Shown here one piece after another: positions 34,777-43,832 of a stretch of DNA of 64,000 bases; within the stretch, counting starts at the first letter, position 1, and each line of letters opens with the position of its first letter. The stretch spans positions 62,001-126,000 of the forward strand of contig NZ_JBIRCY010000008.1 of the NCBI RefSeq assembly GCF_044326205.1, in the 5' to 3' direction. The stretch comes from Kumtagia sp044326205. GTDB lineage: Bacteria; Pseudomonadota; Alphaproteobacteria; Rhizobiales; Rhizobiaceae. The position numbers and the translations under genes were made by a program. The notes beneath the pieces are model-generated. The model ran no database searches, had not been told where the DNA came from, and worked only from the letters and a program-made list of their open reading frames with translations.

Positions 34777-35727
34777 GTGACGATCGATATCATCCACGAC
34801 TGCGACCCCGGCAATGACGACGCGCTGGGCATTCTCGCGGCGCTCGGCCATCCGCGGCTCAACCTTCTCGCAGTCACCACCGGCGCCGGGCATCTTTCTG
34901 GGGACCGCACGGCGATCAACGGCGCAATCACGGTCGCCGCCGCGCATCCCAGGACTGTTCCGGTCTGCGCCGGCGCGATGGGGCCGCTGGTCCGCGAGCG
35001 TCTGATTGCACGCATCCTCGATATGGAAGGCGGGCTCGACGCTGAGAGGACCGACCTCGACCGGATGCCGCTCGATGCGCTGCATTCCATCGATCGCATC
35101 GCAGCCGAGGCGAGCGCGCGTCCCGGATTGACGATCGTGGCGACCGGTCCGCTGACCAACCTCGCTTTGGCGCTGCGGCGGCATCCGGAGATTCTTGGCA
35201 AGATCGGCCGCATCGTCTCGCTGAGCGGCGCCTGGGGGCTGGGCACCAAGACGGCCGCCGCCGAATGGAACATCCTCTGCGATCCCGAGGCCGCGGCGAT
35301 CGTCTACGGCTCTGGAATTCCGATCACGATGGTCCCTGTCGACGCCAGCGGCACGGTTCCGATCACCGGCGCGCTCATCGATCAAATCTCACGGTTGAAA
35401 GGACTGGCCGCATCCCTCGCCGCGGAACTTCTGGCCTCGCTGGTCACGACCTATCGGCCAGGCGTTCTCGTGCCGCCGGCGATGCCGCTTCACGATCCAT
35501 GCGCAATCCTGACCGTGGCCGCGCCGGAGATCGTCAGGACGGCCCCAGCGCGCGTCGATGTCGAAACCGCGCCGGGCCTGAATTACGGACGCACCGTCGT
35601 CGATTTTGCCGGTCGAACGGACAACCCGAACAATTGCGATGTCGTGATCGCCTTCGATGTCGAGGCCACGCATGCCGCGCTCGTCGATGCCATGCGTCAC
35701 TTATCGGAACTGCAAACGGGCTCATGA
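34777..35727 (+). CDS. Inosine/uridine-preferring nucleoside hydrolase family protein
   Basis: A 316-aa hydrolase with the calcium-binding signature DCDPGNDDA near the N-terminus, and further family segments VATGPLTNLALAL and MPLHDPCAI. The family cleaves the N-glycosidic bond of nucleosides to give base and ribose. GTG start at 34777, 13 bp after the preceding gene. It is paired with a BMP-type importer, a family known for nucleoside uptake. Confidence 0.92.
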   Translation: MTIDIIHDCDPGNDDALGILAALGHPRLNLLAVTTGAGHLSGDRTAINGAITVAAAHPRTVPVCAGAMGPLVRERLIARILDMEGGLDAERTDLDRMPLDALHSIDRIAAEASARPGLTIVATGPLTNLALALRRHPEILGKIGRIVSLSGAWGLGTKTAAAEWNILCDPEAAAIVYGSGIPITMVPVDASGTVPITGALIDQISRLKGLAASLAAELLASLVTTYRPGVLVPPAMPLHDPCAILTVAAPEIVRTAPARVDVETAPGLNYGRTVVDFAGRTDNPNNCDVVIAFDVEATHAALVDAMRHLSELQTGS

Positions 35728-35788
35728 AATGGCCGGCGAGTGGCTGAGATCTTTGAAAGTGCAAGTCAACGAAAATGGGAACAAGGGC

Positions 35789-36796
35789 ATGACGAAAATC
35801 TCGAAAATCAGAACCGGACTGGCGGCGGGGCTGCTGGCCCTGTCGGCATTGACCGGAGCGGCCGCTGCGCAGGATTTCAGCGCCGTCTATGTCATGAGCG
35901 ACAATCTCGGCGACATGGGCTTCAACGACAACGCAAAGACGGGCTTCGACCGTGCCGAGGCAGACGGCGCGAAGGTACGTCTGCTGCAGGCCTCGCCGAG
36001 CGATCCGCAGCTGTGGCGCCAGAACCTGGAGGCTGTCTCCAATTCGGGAGAGTGGAGCGTGATCTTCACCGGTCCGAACATGCACGACAACCTCGCGGCG
36101 GTCGCGCCGCAGCACCCCGATCAGAAATACGTATTTTTCGACGACCAACTCGACCTGCCGAACGTGCTGTCGGTGAAGTATGCGCAGAACGAAGGCTCCT
36201 ACCTCGCTGGCGTTTTGGCTGCGATCGCCGCCACCGACAAGGCGACGTTCCCGCTTTCGTCCGGCGAACCCAAGATCGCGGTCGTCGCCGGCATGGACCT
36301 GCCGGTGATCCAGGACTTCATCCTTGGCTTCAAGCAGGGAGCGTCGACCGTCGCTCCGAACATCGATGTGCAGGTCATCTTCATCGGCAATTTCAACGAC
36401 GCGCAGAAGGCCTACGACCTGACCAAGACGGCGATCGAGAACGGAGCCAACGTGGTCTACAACGTCGCCGGCCCTGCCGGCCTTGGCATTCTCAAGGGCG
36501 CGGCCGATTCCGGCAAATATGCGATCGGCGTCGATTCCGACCAGAACGGCCTGCATCCGGACAACGTCCTGGCTTCCATGCTCAAGCAGATCGGCAACTC
36601 GATCTACGATTCGATCGGGCAGATCCGCGCCAACAAGGCCGAGTTCGGCAAGCTCCAGATCTACGGCCTTGCCAATGAAGGCGTCGGTCTCGCCTACAAC
36701 GACAAGCTCGTTCCCGCCGCGGTCAAGGCCAAGGTCGACGAGGCAAAGGCGAAGGTCGTGAGCGGCGAACTGAAGGTCGACACGGCATTCAAGTAA
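35789..36796 (+). CDS. BMP-family (PnrA/Med-like) ABC transporter substrate-binding protein
   Basis: A 335-aa periplasmic binding protein with a cleavable signal (about residues 1-26, ending AAAAQ) and no lipobox. Family features include GDMGFNDNAKTGF near the N-terminus, EGSYLAGVLAA, and VGVDSDQNG-like IGVDSDQNG in the C-terminal lobe. Characterised relatives bind purine nucleosides. Start at 35789; the open frame upstream is a shadow of the nucleoside hydrolase gene. Confidence 0.9.
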   Translation: MTKISKIRTGLAAGLLALSALTGAAAAQDFSAVYVMSDNLGDMGFNDNAKTGFDRAEADGAKVRLLQASPSDPQLWRQNLEAVSNSGEWSVIFTGPNMHDNLAAVAPQHPDQKYVFFDDQLDLPNVLSVKYAQNEGSYLAGVLAAIAATDKATFPLSSGEPKIAVVAGMDLPVIQDFILGFKQGASTVAPNIDVQVIFIGNFNDAQKAYDLTKTAIENGANVVYNVAGPAGLGILKGAADSGKYAIGVDSDQNGLHPDNVLASMLKQIGNSIYDSIGQIRANKAEFGKLQIYGLANEGVGLAYNDKLVPAAVKAKVDEAKAKVVSGELKVDTAFK

Positions 36797-36861
36797 GCGC
36801 TTGATGGATGGCGGGCTCGGCTATTCGGCCTTGCCCGCCGCCATGCTTTCCCGGGCATCAG

Positions 36862-38400
36862 ATGACCAACGCAGACGACATTCTGAAGCTGTCGGCCATC
36901 GCCAAGAGTTTTGGCGACAAGGTCGCCTTGAAGCACGTCGATCTCGATGTGAGACGCGGCGAGGTGCATGTCATCTGCGGCGAGAACGGCGCCGGTAAAT
37001 CGACGCTGATGAACATTCTCGCCGGCATTCATCAGCCGACGTCCGGCACGATCTTCTTGAATGGCAAGGCCGTCGCTATCCCGGACCCGATCGAGGCAAG
37101 CCGCCTCGGCATCGGCATGGTGCATCAGCATTTTGCCCTGGTGCCGTCGATGACGGTGGCCGAAAATGTCTTCCTTGGCCGGCATATACGGAAATGGGGC
37201 TTCTTCTCGGACAAGGCCGCCATGGTGGCGCGCACGCGAGACCTGGTCGCCCGCTATCGCTTTGGCCTCGATCCCGAGGCGGTGGTCGGGACGCTTTCGG
37301 TTGGCCAACGCCAGCGGGTCGAGATCCTCAAGGCGCTCGCCTTCGACGCCGAACTGCTGATCCTGGACGAACCGACGGCCGTCCTGACGCCGCCCGAAGT
37401 CGACGAACTGATCGAAGTCATTGCAGGGCTGCGGGCGCGTGGCCGGACCGTTCTTTTCATCACCCACAAGCTGCGTGAGGTGAAGGCGGTTTCGGATCGG
37501 GTGACGGTGATCCGCCATGGCGAAAGTATTTCCACGCACGCGACCGGCACGGTGAGCGAAGCCGACATCGCGCGTGACATGGTCGGCCGAAACGTCTTCC
37601 TGGTCGGGCGGGGCACGGACCAGGCGCCGCGGACTTTCGGGGCGCCGGTCCTGAAGCTCAACCGGGTCAGCATGACCAACGCGGCCGGACGCCTGCTTCT
37701 GGACGATGTCTCGCTCGACGTGCGCGTCGGCGAAATCTTGGGCATCGCCGGCGTCGACGGCAACGGCCAGACGGAACTTTCGGAGGCCATCGCCGGCCTG
37801 ATGGACATCCAGGCCGGCTCCATCGAGCTCGGCGGCAGGACCATCACGGAGGCGAGCGTGCCTGACCGGCAGCGGGCCGGCATGGGCTTCGTGCCCGAGG
37901 ATCGTCTCGACCGGGGTCTCAGCAAGACCATGTCCGTCGCCGAGAACCTGGCAGCAAGCAACTACCGCAGGGCGCACCTCAAGCGGGGCGGCTATGTCGA
38001 TCAGGACCGCATCGAGGCGTTTGCGGCTGAGAAGATCAGGGAATTCGACGTCAGGGGCGCCATCCCGGACACGCCCGTCGGTACGCTGTCGGGCGGCAAC
38101 ATGCAGAAGGTCGTCATCGCGCGCGAACTCAATCGCGATCCGGACCTCCTACTGGTCTGTCAGCCGACGCGCGGTCTCGACGTCGGCGCATCCGAATTCA
38201 TCTACGCCCGCATCATGGCCGCGGCCGACCGGGGCAGGGCGGTGCTGCTGATCTCGTCGGAACTGTCCGAGATATTCGCGCTCTCGGACCGCATCGGCGT
38301 CATGTATTCCGGCCAGCTCCTGCGGGTCATCGACAGGAAGGACGCCGACGAGGTGACGATCGGAGCGCTGATGAACGGCTCGCTCGAGGCCGCGGCTTGA
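36862..38400 (+). CDS. ABC transporter ATP-binding protein, two-domain (nucleoside/sugar importer type)
   Basis: A 512-aa fused ATPase with two nucleotide-binding domains. The first has Walker A GENGAGKST, signature LSVGQRQR and Walker B LLILDEPTAVL. The second has a degenerate Walker A GVDGNGQTE and signature LSGGNMQK, the asymmetric pattern of NupO/RbsA-like proteins. Start ATG at 36862. It overlaps the first permease gene by 4 bp. Confidence 0.94.
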   Translation: MTNADDILKLSAIAKSFGDKVALKHVDLDVRRGEVHVICGENGAGKSTLMNILAGIHQPTSGTIFLNGKAVAIPDPIEASRLGIGMVHQHFALVPSMTVAENVFLGRHIRKWGFFSDKAAMVARTRDLVARYRFGLDPEAVVGTLSVGQRQRVEILKALAFDAELLILDEPTAVLTPPEVDELIEVIAGLRARGRTVLFITHKLREVKAVSDRVTVIRHGESISTHATGTVSEADIARDMVGRNVFLVGRGTDQAPRTFGAPVLKLNRVSMTNAAGRLLLDDVSLDVRVGEILGIAGVDGNGQTELSEAIAGLMDIQAGSIELGGRTITEASVPDRQRAGMGFVPEDRLDRGLSKTMSVAENLAASNYRRAHLKRGGYVDQDRIEAFAAEKIREFDVRGAIPDTPVGTLSGGNMQKVVIARELNRDPDLLLVCQPTRGLDVGASEFIYARIMAAADRGRAVLLISSELSEIFALSDRIGVMYSGQLLRVIDRKDADEVTIGALMNGSLEAAA

Positions 38401-39428
38401 TCGCGGCCCGGCTCAAGAATTCCGCCCGCGCGATGTACGCGCCCGTTGCGGCAATCCTGCTCACGCTGGCGCTCGGGTTCCTGCTGGTGATGGCGATCAC
38501 GGATGATCCGGTGCGTGCCTATCGCGATCTCCTGTTCGCCAATTTCGACTCGCTCGGCAATTTCGCGCTGTTCCTCAACCGCGCCACGCCGCTGACGTTG
38601 ATCGCGCTCGGCGTCATTTTCTCCTTCCGTGCCGGCATATTCAATGTCGGCGGCGAAGGCCAGCTCTACGCGGGTGCGATCACCGCGACGGTGATCGGCG
38701 TGACCTTCGCGGGACTGCCGGCGGTCGTGCTGCTGCCGCTCGCACTTGCCGGCGGCATTTTCGCCGGCGCTTTCCTGGGCTGGATACCAGGCGTGCTGAA
38801 GGTCCGCTTCGCGGTCGACGAAGTGGTGACGACGCTGATGCTCAATATCATCGTGCTACTCTTCACCTCTTATCTGTCCAATCAGGTGATCCGCGACACC
38901 AAAAGCTATGGCGCCGTCAGCGAGATGGTGCCGGACAAGATCTGGCTGCCTTCGCTGCCGGGCGTTCCCGGAGCGACGAGCGGCATCGTCGTGGCCGTGC
39001 TGCTGGCCATCGCCACATGGGTAGTCCTGTTCCGGACCGAATGGGGCGCGCAGCTTCGCGCATCCGGCACGAACCTGCGTTTTGCGAAGGCTGTGGGCAT
39101 CCCCGCTGACCATCGCATCATCGTGGCGATGCTGATCGCAGGCGGTTTTGGCGGGCTTGCCGGAGTGCTCTATGTGCTCGGTATCGGCCATCGCTTCGAG
39201 CAGAATTTTTCGCCCGACTACGGCCTCGTCGGCCTCACCTGCGCATTGCTGGCGCGCATCCATCCGATCGGCGCGCTGGCGACCGCCATCTTCTACGCGA
39301 TGATGATCAACGGATCAGCCTACATGCAGATATCGACGGACGTCCCGCGTTCGCTCGTCGACCTCCTGACTGGCCTGCTGGTGCTGCTGATGACGGCGCG
39401 CCTCGCCACGGCCAGGACGAGGAGCTAG
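38397..39428 (+). CDS. ABC transporter permease (BPD_transp_2, nucleoside-type), subunit 1
   Basis: A 343-aa inner-membrane permease with about nine or ten hydrophobic helices and family segments FRAGIFNVGGEGQLY and RFAVDEVVTTLMLNII. TTG start at 38397 overlapping the ATPase stop (TTGA); ATG 38433 is an alternative. It forms a heterodimer with the next gene product. Confidence 0.92.
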   Translation: MIAARLKNSARAMYAPVAAILLTLALGFLLVMAITDDPVRAYRDLLFANFDSLGNFALFLNRATPLTLIALGVIFSFRAGIFNVGGEGQLYAGAITATVIGVTFAGLPAVVLLPLALAGGIFAGAFLGWIPGVLKVRFAVDEVVTTLMLNIIVLLFTSYLSNQVIRDTKSYGAVSEMVPDKIWLPSLPGVPGATSGIVVAVLLAIATWVVLFRTEWGAQLRASGTNLRFAKAVGIPADHRIIVAMLIAGGFGGLAGVLYVLGIGHRFEQNFSPDYGLVGLTCALLARIHPIGALATAIFYAMMINGSAYMQISTDVPRSLVDLLTGLLVLLMTARLATARTRS

Positions 39429-39432
39429 CGGG

Positions 39433-40353
39433 ATGTCTCTATCGTCCCTCCTTGCCTCGGTCCTCGAACAATCGGCGCCGATCCTTTTGGCAGCGCTGGC
39501 AGCGATGATCACGCTTCGGGCGAACATCCTCAACGTGGCGGTCGAGGGCATGATGCTGGTGGCCGCCTTCGTGGCGATCGCGTTGGGCAGTTTGACAGGA
39601 AACGCTATGCTTGCGTTCTTCGCGGCAATTGTCGCTTCGATCCTGATGTCGCAGTTGCTGGCGCTGATCACGCTGCGCTTCTCCGCAGACTTCATCGTGG
39701 CCGGCCTCGGCATCAACCTGCTTGCCGCCGGCGGCAGCCTGTTCGCGCTGGAGTGGTTTTACCGGAGCCCCGGCGGACTTCGCCCGATCACCTTCCCGGA
39801 TATCTGGCACGTGCCTGCGGGCAGCCTTTCCTTCCTTCCGGTGATCGGACCTGCGCTGGAGCGGCAGAGCATCATCCTGATCCTGGCCTTCCTTGCCATT
39901 CCGCTTTCGGCGCTGTTCCTTTATCGCACCCCGACGGGCGCCTATCTGCGCGCTGTCGGCGAAGACGAACACGCCGCGCGCTCGGCCGGCATCAGCGTTG
40001 TCCGCATGAAGGCGCTTTCGCTCGCAATCAGCGGCCTCTTCGCGGGTCTGGCCGGCGCGCAACTCGCGATGGACAAGCTGCATTTCTTCCTGCCGGACAT
40101 GACCAGCGGCCGGGGCTTCATCGGGCTGGCCGCCACGCTGTTCGGCGGTGGGCACCCTTGGGTGACGGCCGCCGCGTCGCTGCTGTTCGGCTTATTCGGA
40201 GCGCTGGGCGACCGCCTGCAGGCCTTCGCCATCCCATCGCAATTCGTGCTGATGCTGCCCTACGTCGCGGCAATCGTCGGCCTCAGCCTTGCCCGTTGGC
40301 GCATCCACGTCCGCAACCGCCCGGCAAGGATTGTTACGAAAGGGACTGCCTGA
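39433..40353 (+). CDS. ABC transporter permease (BPD_transp_2, nucleoside-type), subunit 2
   Basis: A 306-aa permease with the paired-family motif LRANILNVAVEGMML, and FSADFIVAGLGINLLA, a counterpart of subunit 1. It is 4 bp downstream of subunit 1, and its stop codon overlaps the start of the amidase gene (TGATG). Confidence 0.92.
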   Translation: MSLSSLLASVLEQSAPILLAALAAMITLRANILNVAVEGMMLVAAFVAIALGSLTGNAMLAFFAAIVASILMSQLLALITLRFSADFIVAGLGINLLAAGGSLFALEWFYRSPGGLRPITFPDIWHVPAGSLSFLPVIGPALERQSIILILAFLAIPLSALFLYRTPTGAYLRAVGEDEHAARSAGISVVRMKALSLAISGLFAGLAGAQLAMDKLHFFLPDMTSGRGFIGLAATLFGGGHPWVTAAASLLFGLFGALGDRLQAFAIPSQFVLMLPYVAAIVGLSLARWRIHVRNRPARIVTKGTA

Positions 40354-41318
40354 TGCTCGCCACGCAAGATCAGGAATTCGTCTTTCGCGTCGGCGGACAC
40401 GAGCCGCGCCTGCGTGTCGCACAAGGCGAGGCCTTCAGCGTCTTCACCGAGGACTGCTTTTCCGGTCGCCTGACGAGCGTGGATGGCGAGCCGCGAAAGG
40501 TCGCTCCCTATCCGCGTGTAAACCCATTGACCGGCCCCATCCATGTTGAGGGCGTCTCGGCGGGCGACATCGTCGCCATTCGCCTGATCTCGCTGACGCC
40601 CGCCCGGGAGTGGGGCGTCGCGACCATCTCTCCGGATTTCGGCCTTCTGTCCGGCACCCGCGTGAGCCCGAACCTGCAGGAGCCGCAGGACGAGCATGTC
40701 TGGATCTGGCGTTTCACCGCCAATGGCAAGGCGCTCGAAACACCGACGAAGGATGGACGCACGCTCCGCGTTCCCTATCGTCCTTTCCACGGAACGCTTG
40801 GCGTCGCACCGGCGCATGGCGAGGTGCGCTTGGCCGTTGCACCTGGGGATTTCGGCGGAAACCTCGATATCCCCGACCTCGGACCCGGCGCGACCCTCTA
40901 TCTCCGGGCGAATGTCGATGGCGCGCATGTCTATGTGGGCGACGGCCACTACGCCCAGGGCGATGGCGAGATCGCGGGGACAGCGATCGAAGGCGCGTTC
41001 AACACGACGCTGATGTGCGAACGCGTGGAGATGGACGACGCGTTCGACTGGCCCCGCTTCGAAAACGACGATATCATCGGCGTGATCGGATGCGCGCGGC
41101 CGCTGGATGACGCCTGCCGGATCGCGGTCGCCGGGATGATCCGCTGGGCAGCACGCAGGACCGGCCTTTCGATGCACGATGCACACCAATTGGTGACCCA
41201 GTGCTGCCGGCTGCGCATCGGCAATCTGGTAAACCCATTGTTCAGTGTGATGTGTTCCATGGATAAGCGGAACATGGCAGCGAACGATCTGACCTTGAGA
41301 TCGCTTGGAGAGCTGTAG
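40353..41318 (+). CDS. Acetamidase/formamidase family protein
   Basis: A 321-aa member of the FmdA/AmdA family, which hydrolyses formamide or short amides to ammonia and an acid. Visible segments are PRKVAPYPRVNPLTGPIHVEG-like (read from residue about 50), a PFHGTLGVAP stretch matching the conserved HxGxxG-type site, and the late DAHQLVTQCC. The start overlaps the permease stop. It closes the operon that begins at 34014. The imported compound is unknown; breakdown of a nucleoside-like molecule through an amide would fit. Confidence 0.85.
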   Translation: MLATQDQEFVFRVGGHEPRLRVAQGEAFSVFTEDCFSGRLTSVDGEPRKVAPYPRVNPLTGPIHVEGVSAGDIVAIRLISLTPAREWGVATISPDFGLLSGTRVSPNLQEPQDEHVWIWRFTANGKALETPTKDGRTLRVPYRPFHGTLGVAPAHGEVRLAVAPGDFGGNLDIPDLGPGATLYLRANVDGAHVYVGDGHYAQGDGEIAGTAIEGAFNTTLMCERVEMDDAFDWPRFENDDIIGVIGCARPLDDACRIAVAGMIRWAARRTGLSMHDAHQLVTQCCRLRIGNLVNPLFSVMCSMDKRNMAANDLTLRSLGEL

Positions 41319-41463
41319 TCTATAAACTGCGCTTTCGTTTGCGTAAGCCGGGGAGTTGATGCTTGTCGGTAGGAAACGTTTCAGATCCGATAATCCGGCA
41401 CTCGGCGTGAAGAAGCTGCGTCATCGCTCCTCCGGTTTTCGAATTTAGACTGGGGACGGGAAT

Positions 41464-41946
41464 CGGGCTCGCTTGGCGATGGACCTTCTCCTGAGCACAG
41501 CACAGAGACGGTCGGATATCATCCGCATGGGCAGGCAGCACGTTCGCGATGGCTTCCTGACAATCCGTCAATCCAAGACCGGACCGAAGTCTCCATTCCC
41601 GTCATAGAGCGCTTTGCCGAGGTGCTCGAAGTGGAGAGCATGGTCACCTGACCTTCCTCGTCACATCACGAGGTAAGCCATTCACAGAATCAGGCTTCAC
41701 CAATTGGTTCCGCGACATGGTCAAAGAGGCGGACTTGTCACTACATGGTCTGCGAAAGACCGCATGTGTTCGACTGGCGGATGCTGGTCGAAGCGTCACG
41801 GACATCACGGCCATCAGCAGTCATCGCAACCTCGCCGAAGTACAAACCCACGTGAGGCCGCGAACCGCAAACGCGCGGCTGTGGCGGCGATCGGATCTAT
41901 CGCTCATCTGGTCCCGCAGGACGAAAAGCGAACAAACGTTGTCTAA
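41464..41946 (+). pseudogene. Degraded tyrosine recombinase (integrase), C-terminal half
   Basis: Pieces of an integrase catalytic domain are spread across three frames: STAQRRSDIIRMG around 41500, a region corresponding to TFLVTSRGKPFT around 41655, then HGLRKTACVRLADAG and AISSHRNLAEVQ at 41741-41845, and a tail EAANRKRAAVAAI in another frame. The HxLR box and the GH-like histidine region are recognisable, but at least two frameshifts and the missing N-terminus make it non-functional. It lies 60 bp outside the prophage left end. Confidence 0.8.
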
Positions 41947-41967
41947 CCGATAAATACCGTTAGACAA
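41939..41967. repeat. Perfect inverted repeat at the end of the integrase remnant
   Basis: Arms TTGTCTAAC and GTTAGACAA, 9 bp each, perfect, with an 11-base spacer. It overlaps the stop of the last integrase fragment. It may be a weak terminator, as no T-run follows, or the remains of a recombination or protein-binding site of the lost element. Confidence 0.55.
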
Positions 41968-42009
41968 TTGCCCGTCCAAGTCATTGAAATTGCAGGAGAT
42001 GAGAAGGGA

Positions 42010-42057
42010 CTGGTACGCCCAAGGGGAATCGAACCCCTGTTTGCGCCGTGAGAGGGC
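42010..42057. repeat. attL: 48-bp direct repeat of the 3' part of tRNA-Glu
   Basis: An exact copy of 60526-60573, which is the CCA end, T arm and anticodon arm of tRNA-Glu(CTC). After 42057 the sequence departs from the tRNA, so this copy is a fragment without the 5' half. It marks the left end of the integrated element; the intact gene is at the right end. Confidence 0.92.
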
Positions 42058-42140
42058 TTGAAATTTTTGCTTTTTGTGTCCGCCGCTGTACGCCGATATC
42101 CATATATTACAATGGCTTAGCGTTTTGGTGTTCGCTCTTG

Positions 42141-42186
42141 TCCGTCATTATACGGGGGTGTATAGTGGACAAATAGTGGACAGGTT
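42141..42186. repeat. Left copy of subterminal 46-bp repeat (putative integrase arm site)
   Basis: This 46-bp segment matches 60449-60494 at 41 of 46 positions, and the last 27 bases are identical. Inside it is a tandem TAGTGGACAAATAGTGGACA. Paired copies just inside both ends of an element, near the att cores, are what arm-type binding sites of a tyrosine integrase look like. Confidence 0.65.
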
Positions 42187-42201
42187 TTCAGGGGGAAGGG
42201 T

Positions 42202-43596
42202 ATGCCAAGGGTAGTGGTGGAGTCACCGATATCGACGCGGGCGGCAAGGGCGAGGCTGGAACCAAGAGCAAAACCATACCTGCACGGATTGGATGCCGGG
42301 GTTCATCTTGGCTACATCCGGGGCAAACGTTCCGGCCGCTGGGTGGTGCGCTGGGGCAATAATGGCAGTGACTATCAGGTGGCATCGCTTGGCCCCGCCG
42401 ACGATGTTATCGCCGTGGGTACGCTCGATTATGAGGCCGCAAAAAGGGCGGCACGGGAACACGTCGCCCAGGCGAGGAAGGATGCAGAGGCCAAGGCCGC
42501 TGGCCCGGTGATAACAACAGAAATGGCGATCAAGGATTACGTCGCCGAACGCGATGCACGGGATATCAAAAGGAAGGGGCGGCAAGTCCGATCCGATGCT
42601 TCCCGCCGTCTTCACCGCTACATCCTGGGGCAACCGAAGCGGGGAAGATCGGCCGCGATCCCACCGCATCCCATTGCGGCAATAGCCCTCAATGATCTCA
42701 AAGAATCCGATCTGGAGGCGTGGCGCGATGGCTTGCCCGCGACGCTAAAAATCACGTCCAAAAAGCGGATGCTCAATGATGTGAAGGCCGCGCTTAATTC
42801 GAAATACAAGGCGAACAAGGCCACCCTATCGGAGGGTTTACCCGGCATCATCCTTTCCGGCCTTCGTCTCCCGGATGCGGTTGATATGGACGAGGACGAG
42901 GAAGCCTCGATTGCTCGTGAAGGACAGATATTAGCCGATTCTGATATTATCCGGCTCCTGGCCATTGGCAGGACGGTCGACGCGGTACTTGGGATGGAAG
43001 GCGATCTATTCCGGTTGCTTGTCGTCATGAACGCCACTGGGGCACGGTTTAGCCAAATCGCGCGGATGCGCGTCAAAGACTGCCAAGTCGCGGTATCTCG
43101 CCTAATGGTTCCGGTGAGCCGGAAAGGCAGCAAGAAACCGAAAAGCTCCAGCCATATCGGGTTTCCAGTGGGGCGCGATGTCATGGATGAACTGGTAGCC
43201 GTGGTGAGGAAGAGACGCCCCGACGAATTCCTTTTGGAGCGCTGGCGCAAGGTGCAGCGGAAAGGCTCCATAGAATGGTTCCGCGATACCAGAGGCCCTT
43301 GGCAGGAAAGCAGTGAGGTGAACCGGGCATGGGCGATCATCGTTGAACGTGCCGGCCTTCCTGGCGTGGTTCAATACTGTTTCCGTCACACGTCAATCGT
43401 TCGCTTCCTGAGGAAAAACTATCCGACAAGGGTTGTGGCGGCATATCACGACACCTCAACCGAGATGATTGAAAAATATTACACAGCCCATATCGCGGAT
43501 GCATTTGAGGACAAGATCCGTGAGGGCTTGGTGCCGCTCGTGCCTGCCGAGGCCGGCGCCCAGGTAATCAAAATGCGACAGGCTTCTGTCAGTTGA
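42202..43596 (+). CDS. int: Tyrosine-family site-specific integrase
   Basis: A 464-aa integrase with an N-terminal arm-binding region, a SAM-like core-binding segment (about 120-200) and a C-terminal catalytic domain. Candidate catalytic residues are Arg282 (ATGARFS), Arg395-His396 in YCFRHTS (box II, with Tyr in place of the usual first His), His416 and Tyr427 (EKYYTAH). It lies 145 bp inside attL and reads inward. It is expected to recombine the tRNA-Glu att cores. Confidence 0.93.
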   Translation: MPRVVVESPISTRAARARLEPRAKPYLHGLDAGVHLGYIRGKRSGRWVVRWGNNGSDYQVASLGPADDVIAVGTLDYEAAKRAAREHVAQARKDAEAKAAGPVITTEMAIKDYVAERDARDIKRKGRQVRSDASRRLHRYILGQPKRGRSAAIPPHPIAAIALNDLKESDLEAWRDGLPATLKITSKKRMLNDVKAALNSKYKANKATLSEGLPGIILSGLRLPDAVDMDEDEEASIAREGQILADSDIIRLLAIGRTVDAVLGMEGDLFRLLVVMNATGARFSQIARMRVKDCQVAVSRLMVPVSRKGSKKPKSSSHIGFPVGRDVMDELVAVVRKRRPDEFLLERWRKVQRKGSIEWFRDTRGPWQESSEVNRAWAIIVERAGLPGVVQYCFRHTSIVRFLRKNYPTRVVAAYHDTSTEMIEKYYTAHIADAFEDKIREGLVPLVPAEAGAQVIKMRQASVS

Positions 43597-43755
43597 TGGT
43601 GTTCGCCACGGTTCGCCACTGTTGACTTAAAATCGACGTCACCATAGATCTGGCCCTGTAGCGCCGTGATGGCGCCACGCGGGCGATGCCCACTATCCGG
43701 AAAGGAATGACTAAACCGGATGTGAGGCGCGCAAAGAAAGGATAAACGCACGCCA
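43597..43755. promoter_or_regulatory. Gap after int with tandem GTTCGCCAC repeats
   Basis: Two copies of GTTCGCCAC about 12 bases apart near 43607-43620 are followed by GTTGACTTAAAATC. These could be operator or excisionase sites for the small HTH protein at 43833. No gene is seen. Confidence 0.3.
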
Positions 43756-43790
43756 GCCCTTCGGTTCCGAACCGGGGGGCTTTGTCTTTT
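43756..43790 (+). terminator. Probable intrinsic terminator upstream of the HTH gene
   Basis: A stem with GCCC..CGGTT and AACCG..GGGC arms (43756-43780) is followed directly by TTTGTCTTTT. It is placed to stop transcription from int before the small HTH gene at 43833. Confidence 0.6.
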
Positions 43791-43832
43791 CAAAGCTCTC
43801 CAAAACGAAAACTGTTTTAAGAGTGCTGAGAG

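Noticed and set aside
41373..41382. Perfect palindrome GAAACGTTTC as a LacI-type operator
   Set aside because: It lies downstream of the amidase gene with no adjacent promoter or regulator; a 10-bp palindrome can occur by chance.
42010..42057. A second tRNA-Glu gene
   Set aside because: Only the 3' portion is present; after 42057 the D arm and 5' acceptor strand are missing, so it is an att fragment.
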